Notes: generated by a model from the sequence alone, not told the origin. DNA of 40,108 nt from an uncultured Granulosicoccaceae bacterium (GCA_938020525.1 CALIHW010000008.1:1-40108); one strand, 5' to 3'. Shown: positions 7,730 through 17,324, numbered from the stretch's first letter. Program-made: numbers and translations.

Positions 7730-9076
7730 CTAGTCAGCAGATACGTCAACAGAATACCAACCTCGAACGCCACCAGCTGACTGGTCTTCCGCTGTCAGGG
7801 TGCAATTGCCGGAAGCAACTCCGGTGACACGAATGCTTGTCGAGCTTAATCTGGTGATCTGACAGGAGAGATTGTCCTCTGGCAGGCTCCAGATAAAGTC
7901 GCCGATAGCCTGCGGTCCCCAGCGGGTGTTTGCCCGATAAATGCCGGACTGTTGCAACTCCAGCCGCTGTGGTCCGGAAATAATTACTTCGGCTTCCACA
8001 TTACTAAAGTCAGTTGCATCAAACTGATCGGTAATCACGGAAGTGCCGCCGCGATTAGCGTTGTTGGTGACTGACAACCTGATGTTATGAATGCTGTTTT
8101 GTGCACCCTCGGCACCACGCTTTGGTGATGCATAATGTAAGTAGTAAAAGCTATTAGCGCTATCAACCACTTGCTGGTTAATCGATGTGAGGGCTGCATT
8201 CAGCTGCCCAAAGTTGCGCAATGCAAACGTCCCGCTGGTACCAAACTGCTGGAGCGTATCTGCAGAAATATCCTCGCCAACCCCCAGTGTATAAACTGAC
8301 TTGCCATTGACAGCTGCCAATGCATCACGATGTGTATTTCTGGCTGCAGTATCGGTACCGTCAGTAATAATTATTACGCTGCCTTTTGAAATTTGCGTTA
8401 CATCGAAGGTATCTTCTATACGACTGGCGCCTGTGATAACAGCACCATAAAAATCGGTTGGTGTTATTGCGATCGCAGGTTGAATGCTCTCCAGCGTCTG
8501 CACAAGGTTTTCTGTATTGCCGGAGAAATCCCGCAGCAGCGTCACACTGTCATTGAAAGAGTAAAGTGCTATTTCCTGCTGGGGTAGCAAGTTAGATTGT
8601 CCTTCAGCATTCGTCAGTATGCCAAGTACCGCGTCTTTGATTTTATCGAGATCATTCGGTGAGATACTGCTACTGGTATCGATCATGATGACAGTGCGCA
8701 ACGAAAACGGCAGTTGTTCATGTGGCACGATGGCAAGAGAGGTTTCAGTTGTAGAGACAGGCTGGTTGTCTTCCAGTAAAAGAAAGTCAGAGGTCTGGAG
8801 CCCGGAAATAGCGCCGCCATAGCGATCAGTTGCCTGGAACATGACGCTAATGATCGAGGGTAAGGTTGCTTCGAAGTTTATTTTCTCAAGCTGCACAAAG
8901 CGATTAGGACCGCTAATGGCGCCGCCCGAGTTTATGCTTGCACCCTGCGCAGTACTGACTGCATCGTCTTGCAGGCGATCAATTCCTTCGCCATCGCAAG
9001 CACTCAGTAGCCCGACACTTACCATCGCAGTAAATGCCAAGGGGAACAGGGCACGCGTGTATCTATATAATTTCAT
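7730..9076 (-). CDS. lipoprotein with von Willebrand factor A domain
   Basis: 448 residues from the ATG at 9074-9076, chosen because it opens a signal peptide with lipobox LLSAC; an in-frame extension to 9187 would precede the signal with a useless hydrophilic stretch. The VWA domain (about 128-315) shows the MIDAS pattern: DTSSS (133-137), the later Thr in TPTDFYGA and Asp in ITDGTD. An N-terminal beta domain of about 80 residues precedes it, and the last 110 residues look like a small Ig-like fold with one Cys pair. Such proteins are surface or periplasmic adhesion or scaffold factors. No operon partner is evident; it is convergent with the protease gene. Confidence 0.85.
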   Translation of the reverse strand: MKLYRYTRALFPLAFTAMVSVGLLSACDGEGIDRLQDDAVSTAQGASINSGGAISGPNRFVQLEKINFEATLPSIISVMFQATDRYGGAISGLQTSDFLLLEDNQPVSTTETSLAIVPHEQLPFSLRTVIMIDTSSSISPNDLDKIKDAVLGILTNAEGQSNLLPQQEIALYSFNDSVTLLRDFSGNTENLVQTLESIQPAIAITPTDFYGAVITGASRIEDTFDVTQISKGSVIIITDGTDTAARNTHRDALAAVNGKSVYTLGVGEDISADTLQQFGTSGTFALRNFGQLNAALTSINQQVVDSANSFYYLHYASPKRGAEGAQNSIHNIRLSVTNNANRGGTSVITDQFDATDFSNVEAEVIISGPQRLELQQSGIYRANTRWGPQAIGDFIWSLPEDNLSCQITRLSSTSIRVTGVASGNCTLTAEDQSAGGVRGWYSVDVSAD

Positions 9077-9409
9077 GGTCCGCCGGCTCGGTTTTTTGTT
9101 TTGAGTATGGCCGCTTCGTATCCCCATTATATAACAAGGAGTTATTTTCCTCGCCTCATGGGAATTAAGAATCGGACAGTCACTCAAGCCGCAACGTCAA
9201 GCACAAAGCTTTCCATCTATCGACAAACCAGTGAGAAAATGCCTCAGCGCGGCATTGTGGTGCTGGTAATGCGTGGGTAATGGCGCTGGCAATGCGCTGT
9301 AATGGCCTGGGCAATAGCGCTGCTTGAAAGGTAAACCATGGTTTCTAAACCCACCGGAACAGTGATGAGACTAATCCGGGGTTAACATCAGGCAGTCAAC
9401 GTTGGTAGA
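9077..9409. other. intergenic region with degenerate short repeats
   Basis: Between about 9260 and 9322 the sequence consists of loose 10-13 bp units of the form TGGyAATGsC (for example GGTAATGCG, GGCAATGCG, GGCAATAGCG). No gene was seen. The left part should contain the VWA promoter. Confidence 0.4.
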
Positions 9410-10624
9410 TTACGCAACCAATTGATTGAGCTCGAAGATAGGTAACAGGATGGCAAGTACAATCGCCATAACCATACCTGCCATGATCAAAATAATGACG
9501 GGTTCTAAAAGCGCCAAAAATACGGCGAGAATAGAATTTAGTTCGCGTTCCTGATGGGTTGCGGCTTTTTCCAGCATTTGCTCAAGTCGGCCTGAAGCCT
9601 CACCACTGCTGATCAGGTGCAACATCATTGGCGGGAAGAAACCCGTTCGCTCCAGTGATCTGCTCAAGCCACCACCTTCGCGAACTTTGGTTGCTGCCTG
9701 TTTAACAGCGCTTCTCATTGGCCGATTAGTGAGTACCTTTGATGCAATGCCGAGTGCATCAAGAACCGGTACACCACTGGCCGCCAGAATACTCAATGTA
9801 CGCGCAAACTGAGAAGCATTGGAACCGCGAATTATGCGAGATATCAAAGGCACTTTTAACAGGAACTTATGCACCTTCATTTTTACAGACTCGTTTTGCA
9901 AGAGTCTGCGCCATGCAATAAAAAGCACAATACTGGTGATCAAAACAACAAGCCCCCAGTTTTGAATAAATTCACTAAGCGCGATCATTACTCGGGTGAG
10001 AAGCGGTAGCTCCTGACCCATACTTTCGAATACCTGCACTACTTTTGGTACTACATAGGCAAGTAGAAAAGACACAATTGCGATTGCAATAAATACCAGA
10101 CCAATCGGGTAGTACAGTGCCTTACTGATAATTTGCTTGGTCGATTGTTTGTCTTCTGTGTAGTCAGCAAGGCGTTCGAGTACGGACTCCAGATGTCCGG
10201 ATTGTTCACCGGCAGCTACAGTAGCCTGAAAGATTTCCGGAAATACCTTCGGGTACTCACTCATTGCGCTGGCAAGTGGTTTACCTTCAAGTACGCGGCT
10301 CCGCACAGACAGCATCAAAGATTTTATTTTCGGCTTGTCGCTTTGTTTGGCTACAGCACCCAGTGCTTCTTCTATGGTTGTCCCGGATGAAGCTAACGTT
10401 GCAATCTGGCGGGTGATAAGAGCCAGATCGTTATTGCTGATGCCACCGCGAAATGTACCAGTTGATTTTGCTCGATTGGCTTTAGAGCTGCCCTCAACAA
10501 CATCAATTGGCGTGAGCTTCTGATCTCTTAGTTGTTGCCGAATCTGTCTAGGGTTGTCGCCTTCAAGAACACCTTTTTTTTCACTGCCCGTTGGATCGAG
10601 TGCAACGTATTCAAAAGCAGGCAT
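9410..10624 (-). CDS. gspF: type II secretion inner-membrane platform protein GspF
   Basis: 404 residues, the normal GspF length. It begins PAFEYVALDPTG, typical of the family, has two repeated cytoplasmic T2SSF domains (about 70-190 and 272-395) with the EQSGHLE and GEASGRLE motifs, and three membrane segments (about 170-192, 222-240, 376-397). It is the polytopic platform protein that couples GspE ATP hydrolysis to pseudopilus assembly. It lies downstream of gspE with 166 nt between them and has no gspG after it, unlike the usual gspC-D-E-F-G order. Confidence 0.95.
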   Translation of the reverse strand: MPAFEYVALDPTGSEKKGVLEGDNPRQIRQQLRDQKLTPIDVVEGSSKANRAKSTGTFRGGISNNDLALITRQIATLASSGTTIEEALGAVAKQSDKPKIKSLMLSVRSRVLEGKPLASAMSEYPKVFPEIFQATVAAGEQSGHLESVLERLADYTEDKQSTKQIISKALYYPIGLVFIAIAIVSFLLAYVVPKVVQVFESMGQELPLLTRVMIALSEFIQNWGLVVLITSIVLFIAWRRLLQNESVKMKVHKFLLKVPLISRIIRGSNASQFARTLSILAASGVPVLDALGIASKVLTNRPMRSAVKQAATKVREGGGLSRSLERTGFFPPMMLHLISSGEASGRLEQMLEKAATHQERELNSILAVFLALLEPVIILIMAGMVMAIVLAILLPIFELNQLVA

Positions 10625-10715
10625 CAGTGGTTCGTCCAGCTAATAATTTGGGGTTCGACGTGACAATCTGTGTTCGCAGCAAAGTGAGATTTTGAAGGCA
10701 TAGTTGTTCTATTTC

Positions 10716-10745
10716 GAGTTTCTCTGGTTTGAGTTTCTCTGGTTT
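10716..10745. repeat. 15-bp direct tandem repeat between gspE and gspF
   Basis: GAGTTTCTCTGGTTT occurs twice in tandem, directly followed by a small hairpin GAGCC/GGCTC (10746-10760). The 166-bp gap between gspE and gspF holds no gene. Confidence 0.85.
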
Positions 10746-10790
10746 GAGCCTTTTCGGCTCTATACTCATAATTGTTAGCGTGGCGGGACA

Positions 10791-12347
10791 CTACATTTCC
10801 CTTGTCACGCGCAGTACTTCTTCCAGTGAAGTAATGCCTTCTAAAACCAGGCGTTTGCCATCTTCATTGATGCCCGGGAATTGACTGCGTGCATAAGTTT
10901 CTATTTCATGCTCTGCAGCGCCATCATGTATCAGGTTACGAATAGTTTCGTCTACCACATCGACTTCATAGATACCGGTACGGCCGGTATATCCCGTGTG
11001 ATTACAGCTGTTACAGCCATGCGGTACGTAGATAACGGCGTTGTCGTTTGGACCAATACCGAGTTGCTTGCGTTCGCCAACGCTTGGGACATGTTCTTTC
11101 TTGCAATCGTTGCACAGCAGTCTGACAAGTCGCTGCGCGACCAAACCAATAATACTGGAAGACAACAGGAACGGCTCAACGCCCATATCGCGTAATCGGG
11201 TAATTGATCCAATAGCTGTGTTGGTGTGCAAAGTTGTGAGTACGAGGTGACCGGTTAAACTCGCTTGCACTGCAATTTCCGCAGTTTCAAGATCACGAAT
11301 TTCACCAACCATAACGATATCCGGATCCTGTCGCAGGATAGCGCGTAGTCCTCTGGCAAATGTCAGATCTACCTTGGTATTAACCTGGGTCTGGCCGATG
11401 CCATCAAGAAAGTATTCTATCGGGTCTTCAACAGTCAGAATGGTGTTGCGGCTATTGTTAAGCTTGGTCATTGCGGCATACAGAGAGGTGGTTTTACCCG
11501 AGCCGGTAGGGCCGGTTACCAGCACAATGCCGTGTGGCATTTTCAGTATGCTTTGAAGTAACTCATTGGATCTGTCTGACATCCCCAGTTTTTCTAGATC
11601 AAGGCGACCGGCTTGTTTATCGAGTAGTCGCATTACTACTCGTTCACCGTGACCAGAGGGCAGGGTCGATACACGTACGTCGACCGGGCGTCCAGCAAGG
11701 CGCAATGGTATTCGTCCATCCTGAGGGAGGCGCTTTTCTGCAATATCGAGTTTCGCCATTACTTTAATACGCGATATCACCTGTGCAGCTGCCTGTTGTG
11801 GCGGCTCGAGCAGTTTGTTCATCACACCGTCTACCCGATAGCGTACCGAAAGGCGATGTTCGAACGGCTCTATGTGAATATCAGATGCACCTTTGCGAAT
11901 GGCTTCTATTAACATCGCGTTGATCAGGTTGATTATAGGTGCGTCATCCTGCGACTCCATCAGGTCATCCGGTTCTAGTGACACAGCCATTAGATCGAGG
12001 TCGAAGTCGTCACCGAAATCGTCCATGACCGTCATTGCATCACTGGTGTTGCCTTCGTAGTTGCGTGTCAGCATCAGATCGAATTCATCTTCGTCGACGC
12101 GATGCAATGCAACCGGCACTCCCGCGGCACGTCTTGCCTCAAGCAAAGCCATGTTGGTGACACCGGGCCTGTGCACCAGCAAAGGACCGGATTCGTGCTT
12201 GTGATCGACAAGAACACCGTGGCGCTTGGCAAAGCTGTAGGGCAGGTTGACTGGTTTCGGGGCTGAAATTGCAGAGTCAGCAGAATCTATCCCGAGGGAA
12301 ATATCTTCGCCGATGAGATCATCATCGTCTGTAGGTTGGGATGCCAT
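10791..12347 (-). CDS. gspE: type II secretion ATPase GspE
   Basis: 518 residues. Walker A is GPTGSGKT (279-286), the Asp box TVEDPIE (305-311), Walker B region DPDIVMVGEIRD (341-352) and the His box TGHLVLTTLHT (365-375). The zinc-binding CM domain is complete, with C412/C415 and C445/C448. The N-terminal part (1-135) is acidic and has the GspE N1E-type region that docks on GspL. The C-terminal tail VTREM is typical of GspE rather than PilB. It powers pseudopilus growth at the inner membrane. GspL, the usual partner, is not in this window. Confidence 0.95.
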   Translation of the reverse strand: MASQPTDDDDLIGEDISLGIDSADSAISAPKPVNLPYSFAKRHGVLVDHKHESGPLLVHRPGVTNMALLEARRAAGVPVALHRVDEDEFDLMLTRNYEGNTSDAMTVMDDFGDDFDLDLMAVSLEPDDLMESQDDAPIINLINAMLIEAIRKGASDIHIEPFEHRLSVRYRVDGVMNKLLEPPQQAAAQVISRIKVMAKLDIAEKRLPQDGRIPLRLAGRPVDVRVSTLPSGHGERVVMRLLDKQAGRLDLEKLGMSDRSNELLQSILKMPHGIVLVTGPTGSGKTTSLYAAMTKLNNSRNTILTVEDPIEYFLDGIGQTQVNTKVDLTFARGLRAILRQDPDIVMVGEIRDLETAEIAVQASLTGHLVLTTLHTNTAIGSITRLRDMGVEPFLLSSSIIGLVAQRLVRLLCNDCKKEHVPSVGERKQLGIGPNDNAVIYVPHGCNSCNHTGYTGRTGIYEVDVVDETIRNLIHDGAAEHEIETYARSQFPGINEDGKRLVLEGITSLEEVLRVTREM

Positions 12348-12713
12348 TACTTCGGATTAGCTCCTGTGCCAATGGAATAGTGATCCCTCAGTAGCACGGT
12401 TGTCCTGTCCGGACGTTGAACGACTGCCGCAGCACCAGGCTGTAGCGGCGATTGGTTGTTCTTGTTGTCAGCTGCTTGATAACGCCGGATACAACTGCCC
12501 GGGTACTATTGCCGCTGTTACCGACACGCAGACTTCAACTATTGCTGGAACCTATTCTACTCAACAATCACCGTCAAGGTGGTTGTTCAACGGTTACAGT
12601 TTCAGCCTAACTTCCTGTTTTGATCTTAGTGTTCGAAGGCTGTGAATCGATGTAGACCGACCTTCGAAACTAATGTTCAACGGTGTCCCGGAAGTTTAAT
12701 TCCGGAACTCCTG
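12348..12713. other. gspD-gspE intergenic gap with two hairpins
   Basis: The gap is unusually long for neighbouring gsp genes. It has CCGGAA/TTCCGG (12688-12705) just past the gspD stop and TTCGAAGG/CCTTCGAA (12632-12668, 21-nt loop). Both could slow or stop transcription from gspD into gspE, but neither has a T tract. TGTTCAACGGT occurs twice, near 12583 and 12674. No credible gene was seen. Confidence 0.45.
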
Positions 12714-15700
12714 TTAATATCTCGGTGCACTCTGCATTTCAGGCAGAATCATGTTTTGACCGGTCGGTTTGCTGTTTGTCCCGCCGGCAGTGACGGACAT
12801 CAGAAAAACCTCAGGTCGATCATCAGCCAGGTCATCCTGTGAACGATCAACGATGTCGCTGTCGACATTGTCTATGTAGTCACCAGAAAGAGCTGACTCT
12901 TCAAAAAGAGCGTCTGTATCTGCAAGCAACTCATTGGCCACCGGCTCACTCACAATCGGTTTGCTGCTGGCAGGAACCTCAGCGACTAGCGAATCTTCTT
13001 CTGGAGTGATGGTTTGCACTGGAGATTCCACTTCTTCGTCGCTTACTTTTATATTCTGGCTTTCTTTTTCCGGGTCCACGTCACCGATAATTGTCTCTTC
13101 GAAAATCACCAGTGCTGGCGCACGTTGCGGTTGCTCTGGTTGTGACGCTGGATTTAGCTCTGGTTGTATCTCAGGCAGTTGTTCTGGCTGTAATTCCAGC
13201 TCGGCTACCACATCATCAGCTGTAACTGCCTCAGGCTCAGCCACTTTCACAATAGGCGTCTTTTCAATTTCGGGCTCGGGAATATCTGCTTGCAGGACAC
13301 TGGACACTAAAGCTTCGTTCACTACCGGTAGTACTGGTGGTGCTTCAGTTTCAGCGATCTCAGTTTCGGTAATATCTGGGTCTGTAATATCCGGGTAAGT
13401 ATCCACAGTGTCCTGTAGTGCAGGTGCGGCAGCGGTAGTAGCGTCTGCTTTCTCCACTGGCTCATCCAACTGAACAGGCGCATCCAGCGGAGCCGCCGCA
13501 TCCAACGGAACTGATTTGGCTAATACTTGCTCGGCCTGTTCAGCGCTGTATGTGGCAATGACGCTTTCTATGTCTGTTTTCGAGGGTCCATTAATAACTG
13601 CGGAGTTTTGTTTCGCTGCACCGACAGTAACCGGGGTACCGTTGCCGGAAACAAGAGAACTAACAGCGGCATCGGTAAGGCGCAGCGGCTCGTTGTCACT
13701 ATTAAAGTCCGGTGAGTCGAACTGGGTCAGGGGGCTGTCTGCGTCCTTACCCTCAAAGTACAGTTTAAGTTCTGGCAGGTCGTCTTGCTTGTCCTTGCTT
13801 ATCGTTTGATCCGCTTGCTGTCGGTAAAGCATTTGTCGCGAGCGTAAAAAGTTGTATTTGCTATTGCTGAACTGACTGGCGGTTTCGCTATCCCGCATAA
13901 TTTGCGGGTGCAGAAAAATCATCAGGTTTCTTTTGTTTTTTGTAGTGCTGCGATAGCGGAACAAACGGCCAAGTATCGGAATGTCCCCAAGCAGAGGCAC
14001 ACGTTCTTCGACGTCGGTGAATTGGTCATCGATAAGTCCACCAAGCACCAGGGTTTGTCCGTCCTCTACCAATACCGTTGTTTTGATAGAGCGCACGTTG
14101 GTAGTGATATCTGCAGCGCCAGTCAAAGCAGTGGTATTGACGTTTGAAACTTCCTGTTCCAGATCCATTTTAATGGTGTTGCCATCATTAATCTGCGGGG
14201 TCACTTTCAGTGTCAGGCCTATGTCTTCTCTTTCAATGGTTTGAAACGGATTGTTGTTGTTAGCAGACAACTGCGTGCCGGTCACGAACGGTACATTTGA
14301 GCCAACGACTATCTCTGCTTCTTCGTTGTCCAGAGTAACAATGCTTGGTGTAGAAAGAATATTGTTGTCTGCGTCCGACGCGATCGCTCGAACCAGAAAT
14401 CCGAAATCGATTTCACCCGTTGCAAAGCGGCCCAGCGCCAGGGATAAGCCAGCGCCGAGAGAAGAGGGAACACCACCGGCACTGGCGGCACCGGCAATGC
14501 CGAGTAGTCCGTCAGTAGCACCACCAAGATTTGAAAATCCTATTGGCACATCTTTATCTGAGCCGTCGAGTAGAAAGTTAATACCGAACTCGCGGGTATT
14601 ATCTTCTGTTATTTCCGCAATAACCGCTTCAACCAACACCTGCGCACGACGGATATCCAGTTGTCTGATTACCGCAAGGATATTCTGCATCTCATCCTGA
14701 GGTGCGGTGATGATTAAAGCATTGGTATTCGGATCGGCTTGAATATCGACATTTGACTCACCGGTCTCGGCTGCACTTCTTGCTGTCACAGCGTTAGGAT
14801 TCTGGTTGTTAACAGCCGGATTGTTAGGTACTTGCTGCCCTTGCCCTGTATTCTGAACTGGCTGGTTAAATGTCTGCTGCTGCACGCCCCCACCAGTACC
14901 ATCAGCAGTAGTCGCCCCGACTCTTGCCTGACCCTGAGACACACCTTGTAATATGGTGACCATGTCTTCGGCATTGGCAAACTTGAGATAGACAACGCGT
15001 GTGTTACCACCGGATTCGATCGGTGTATCCAGATGCGCAATCAGACCACGTATTCGAACTCGTACTGCTCTGTCGCCGCTAATTAAGACGCTGTTGGTTC
15101 TTTCGTCTGCGACCAGTTGCATTGCACCTGGTCCCTGAGGCCCGCCTATATTGTTGCGTTGCAGTGAAGAGAGCGTACCGACTATTTCCGAAGCTGAAGC
15201 ATGGTTAAGACGCACCACCTCGATCTCTTCATTATCCGGACGGTCAATACGACGAATGATTTCCATCAAGCGATGAATGTTAGAGGCACGATCAGTAATG
15301 ATCAGTGAATTGGTTGCAGCGTAGGCTGCCAGGTGGCCCTGCTGAGGTACCATTGGTCTTAAAATAGGTACCAGCTGTGCAGCCGGTACGTTGACTACAG
15401 TGATGACCTGAGTCACCAATTGATCAGAGGTGTCCAGTTCATCGCCAAGAATCGGCACCGGACCCTGTTTGGCAGTAACATCAGGCACAATCTTAGTCAA
15501 ATCGCCCGCCGGCACTGCTGAGTAGCCGTGCACCTGTAGAACAGACAGGAAAACTTCGTACAAGCCGTCGGCGCTGACAGGATCAGTCGATATCACGGTA
15601 ACTTTCGCCTTTACCCTTGGGTCAACGACGAAATTCGTACCGGTCTGCTTTGATACGGTCGCAATAAGCGAATGGATGTCCGTATTCTGTAAATTAAGCG

Positions 15701-15818
15701 TAAAAGTGTTCTGATCTTCTTCCTGCACCTGTGCAAAGGTGTTGTTGCACATTAGTAACAGACCGATAGATACACCTCTCGCCGTACGTTTCCAACGAAA
15801 TATATTATTATTTTTCAA
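12714..15818 (-). CDS. gspD: type II secretion secretin GspD with long acidic C-terminal extension
   Basis: 1034 residues against about 650-710 for most GspD proteins. Order: signal peptide (1-30), N0 (about 38-105), N1 (135-197), N2 (199-267), N3 (272-396, with a Gln/Asn/Gly-rich loop at 300-350), and secretin core (397-640) including VPLLGDIPILGRLF (607-620). Residues 690-1034 form an extra tail that is acidic, Pro/Glu/Val-rich and of low complexity. The secretin forms the outer-membrane channel. The start is a TTG at 15816-15818 with GAG about 8 nt upstream; the next in-frame ATG would cut into the signal peptide. See the inverted repeat at 15820-15900 for possible translational control. 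Confidence 0.93.
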   Translation of the reverse strand: MKNNNIFRWKRTARGVSIGLLLMCNNTFAQVQEEDQNTFTLNLQNTDIHSLIATVSKQTGTNFVVDPRVKAKVTVISTDPVSADGLYEVFLSVLQVHGYSAVPAGDLTKIVPDVTAKQGPVPILGDELDTSDQLVTQVITVVNVPAAQLVPILRPMVPQQGHLAAYAATNSLIITDRASNIHRLMEIIRRIDRPDNEEIEVVRLNHASASEIVGTLSSLQRNNIGGPQGPGAMQLVADERTNSVLISGDRAVRVRIRGLIAHLDTPIESGGNTRVVYLKFANAEDMVTILQGVSQGQARVGATTADGTGGGVQQQTFNQPVQNTGQGQQVPNNPAVNNQNPNAVTARSAAETGESNVDIQADPNTNALIITAPQDEMQNILAVIRQLDIRRAQVLVEAVIAEITEDNTREFGINFLLDGSDKDVPIGFSNLGGATDGLLGIAGAASAGGVPSSLGAGLSLALGRFATGEIDFGFLVRAIASDADNNILSTPSIVTLDNEEAEIVVGSNVPFVTGTQLSANNNNPFQTIEREDIGLTLKVTPQINDGNTIKMDLEQEVSNVNTTALTGAADITTNVRSIKTTVLVEDGQTLVLGGLIDDQFTDVEERVPLLGDIPILGRLFRYRSTTKNKRNLMIFLHPQIMRDSETASQFSNSKYNFLRSRQMLYRQQADQTISKDKQDDLPELKLYFEGKDADSPLTQFDSPDFNSDNEPLRLTDAAVSSLVSGNGTPVTVGAAKQNSAVINGPSKTDIESVIATYSAEQAEQVLAKSVPLDAAAPLDAPVQLDEPVEKADATTAAAPALQDTVDTYPDITDPDITETEIAETEAPPVLPVVNEALVSSVLQADIPEPEIEKTPIVKVAEPEAVTADDVVAELELQPEQLPEIQPELNPASQPEQPQRAPALVIFEETIIGDVDPEKESQNIKVSDEEVESPVQTITPEEDSLVAEVPASSKPIVSEPVANELLADTDALFEESALSGDYIDNVDSDIVDRSQDDLADDRPEVFLMSVTAGGTNSKPTGQNMILPEMQSAPRY

Positions 15819-15819
15819 C

Positions 15820-15900
15820 GTCTTACTCGTTTTTATGTACGATTTATAGGGGGAAAATAATCGTAAATGCGCTTATATTAACGCACGTAAGGAGTAAGAC
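15820..15900 (-). promoter_or_regulatory. long-range inverted repeat that covers the gspD ribosome binding site
   Basis: GTCTTACTC (15820-15828) and GAGTAAGAC (15892-15900) are perfect 9-bp complements 63 nt apart. In the minus-strand mRNA the second arm contains the GAG ribosome binding site just before the gspD TTG, while the first arm lies 20 nt after the gspC stop. Pairing would hide the gspD start region. Confidence 0.5.
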
Positions 15901-15919
15901 TGTAAAGATTTTAGATCAT

Positions 15920-16801
15920 TTATTCCAGCGCAATACTGACCGGTAATTCTGCGCCATCGCGCAAGATTGAGATGTCAATAGAAGGTGCTTTCACCAACTT
16001 TCTTAATGCGCGGATGGCATTTTTCTGATTTGCCAGTGCAATTCCGTTGACCCGTGTAATGACATCACCCGGTAAAACCCCATAATTTGCCAGCAATCCA
16101 TCCTGTTGTTTAGGGGTAATTTTGTATCCCAGTATTCGACCATTCTCCCGATAGGGCACCGCACTAACCAGTTTACCGAGCATTGCTGGGTTTTTAACCA
16201 ACTCATCCCGGATGGCTTTAGGTGAGTCAGGTAGTTGGATAGGCTGATCATTGGAGCCTGCTCCTGCCTGTTGCTGCGGCTGAAGGTTGCCGCCAGGCAG
16301 ATTGGCGAAATTGGAACCGCCGCTTGAGGCGACAGCTTCCGGTAGTTCCAGCTTTTCAATACGTCCGCCATTGTCTATTCGGACTTCGTTTTGCAGAACT
16401 TCTTTCAAAACTGCTCTGCCGGTAATCGTTTCACCGACACGAAATACAGCTTCAGGCTTGCCATTGGAACTAATAATTGCCATCGCCGATTCAGCAGGCT
16501 CAGCGGTATAAACACCGAGTAGCTTAAGGTTTAGCTTGGTATCTTCAACGGGACGATCTCTGACCACAGTTGGCGCAGGTTCAGCACCCGGCTCGCCGAA
16601 GATATTCTGTTTTGCAGCATCATTTGCTATTTCTACAACGGAGGGCACGCTGGCAGCGGCTACTTCACTGACGGCGTTGGTCGGCGCCAGCGTAGCAGCT
16701 TGTGTATCCTGAATCGGTACAAATCTCAGTGCGATAGTGGCTGCTACGTAGCCAATCAAGACCACTAACAAGCGACTTACCCATGGTGCCAGTCTGGCCA
16801 T
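15920..16801 (-). CDS. gspC: type II secretion inner-membrane protein GspC
   Basis: 293 residues from the ATG at 16799-16801; a GTG at 16861 would add 20 residues before the natural MARLAPWVSR start. One N-terminal membrane helix (about 8-27), a periplasmic homology region starting at the family NIFGE motif, a Gln/Gly-rich linker and a C-terminal PDZ domain (about 205-290, with GVLPGDVITRVNG). GspC joins the inner-membrane platform to the secretin and takes part in substrate recognition. It is the first gene of the gspC-D-E-F block. Confidence 0.92.
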   Translation of the reverse strand: MARLAPWVSRLLVVLIGYVAATIALRFVPIQDTQAATLAPTNAVSEVAAASVPSVVEIANDAAKQNIFGEPGAEPAPTVVRDRPVEDTKLNLKLLGVYTAEPAESAMAIISSNGKPEAVFRVGETITGRAVLKEVLQNEVRIDNGGRIEKLELPEAVASSGGSNFANLPGGNLQPQQQAGAGSNDQPIQLPDSPKAIRDELVKNPAMLGKLVSAVPYRENGRILGYKITPKQQDGLLANYGVLPGDVITRVNGIALANQKNAIRALRKLVKAPSIDISILRDGAELPVSIALE

Positions 16802-16883
16802 TGTGTTGATATCTCTGTGCGCGCAGGAACAAATACGAGCGACAGTCGCAGGGAGTGCCACTCAAACTCGGTTAATCATACAT

Positions 16884-16911
16884 GGTATAGGTGCTTTATT
16901 AGTGTTTTCAA
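16884..16911 (-). promoter_or_regulatory. candidate sigma-70 promoter of gspC
   Basis: On the minus strand TTGAAA and TATACC are separated by 16 nt, giving a start near 16877 and a leader of about 76 nt to the chosen gspC ATG. Confidence 0.4.
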
Positions 16912-17281
16912 TATATACAAATAATAAAGTCTGCCCAGAAAACTAGTTTTGCGGTGTCTGTATCAGGTGCCTGTTTGAGGCTTGCGGGGAGTCTGCACGA
17001 CAGCGGCTGTTCAGGTATAACTGATGAATAACTGATGAGTTGGACCTATGAGCCGTGACCTTGTGAGTCCGTGAACGGGTAGGCTCGTGAACTGGCGGGT
17101 AATTTCTAACATTCGCGTCCTGCAAGACTACTTTTTTGGACTTCTGCGTTTAGGGCTTTGTTTTCAGGCAACAACGTTTCTTTAAGAGCTGCACTCACAT
17201 TAACTGGCAATTTGTTATTAATTTGCTATCTTGCAGTTTGAGCAGTAGCAACCGGGTTGTATCGCAACCAGGGTAGTAAGA
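16912..17281. other. intergenic region between gspC and the HU gene
   Basis: No convincing gene. It contains an 11-bp tandem duplication, ATAACTGATGA, at 17017-17038 and a few GTGAAC/GGCGGG-type short repeats further right. Confidence 0.4.
17017..17038. repeat. 11-bp tandem duplication ATAACTGATGA
   Basis: Two perfect copies head to tail in non-coding sequence. Confidence 0.85.
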
Positions 17282-17308
17282 ACTACGTCGGCAGAATACC
17301 GACGTAGT
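17282..17308 (-). terminator. terminator of the HU-like gene
   Basis: A perfect 10-bp stem (ACTACGTCGG / CCGACGTAGT) with a 7-nt loop, 17 nt past the stop. On the minus strand it is followed by a T-rich TCTTACTA, so it is a moderate intrinsic terminator. Confidence 0.7.
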
Positions 17309-17324
17309 AATCAAAGGTTGGTTT

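Noticed and set aside
12934-13398. 154-codon frame on the plus strand inside gspD
   Set aside because: It is the mirror of the low-complexity GspD tail (Ser/Gly/Thr-rich by composition) and has no family resemblance.
14251-14700. 149-codon plus-strand frame inside the secretin core of gspD
   Set aside because: The opposite strand encodes conserved secretin motifs across the whole stretch.
15920-16861. longer GspC from GTG 16861
   Set aside because: It puts 20 residues with several Cys before the natural MARLAPW start and the membrane helix.
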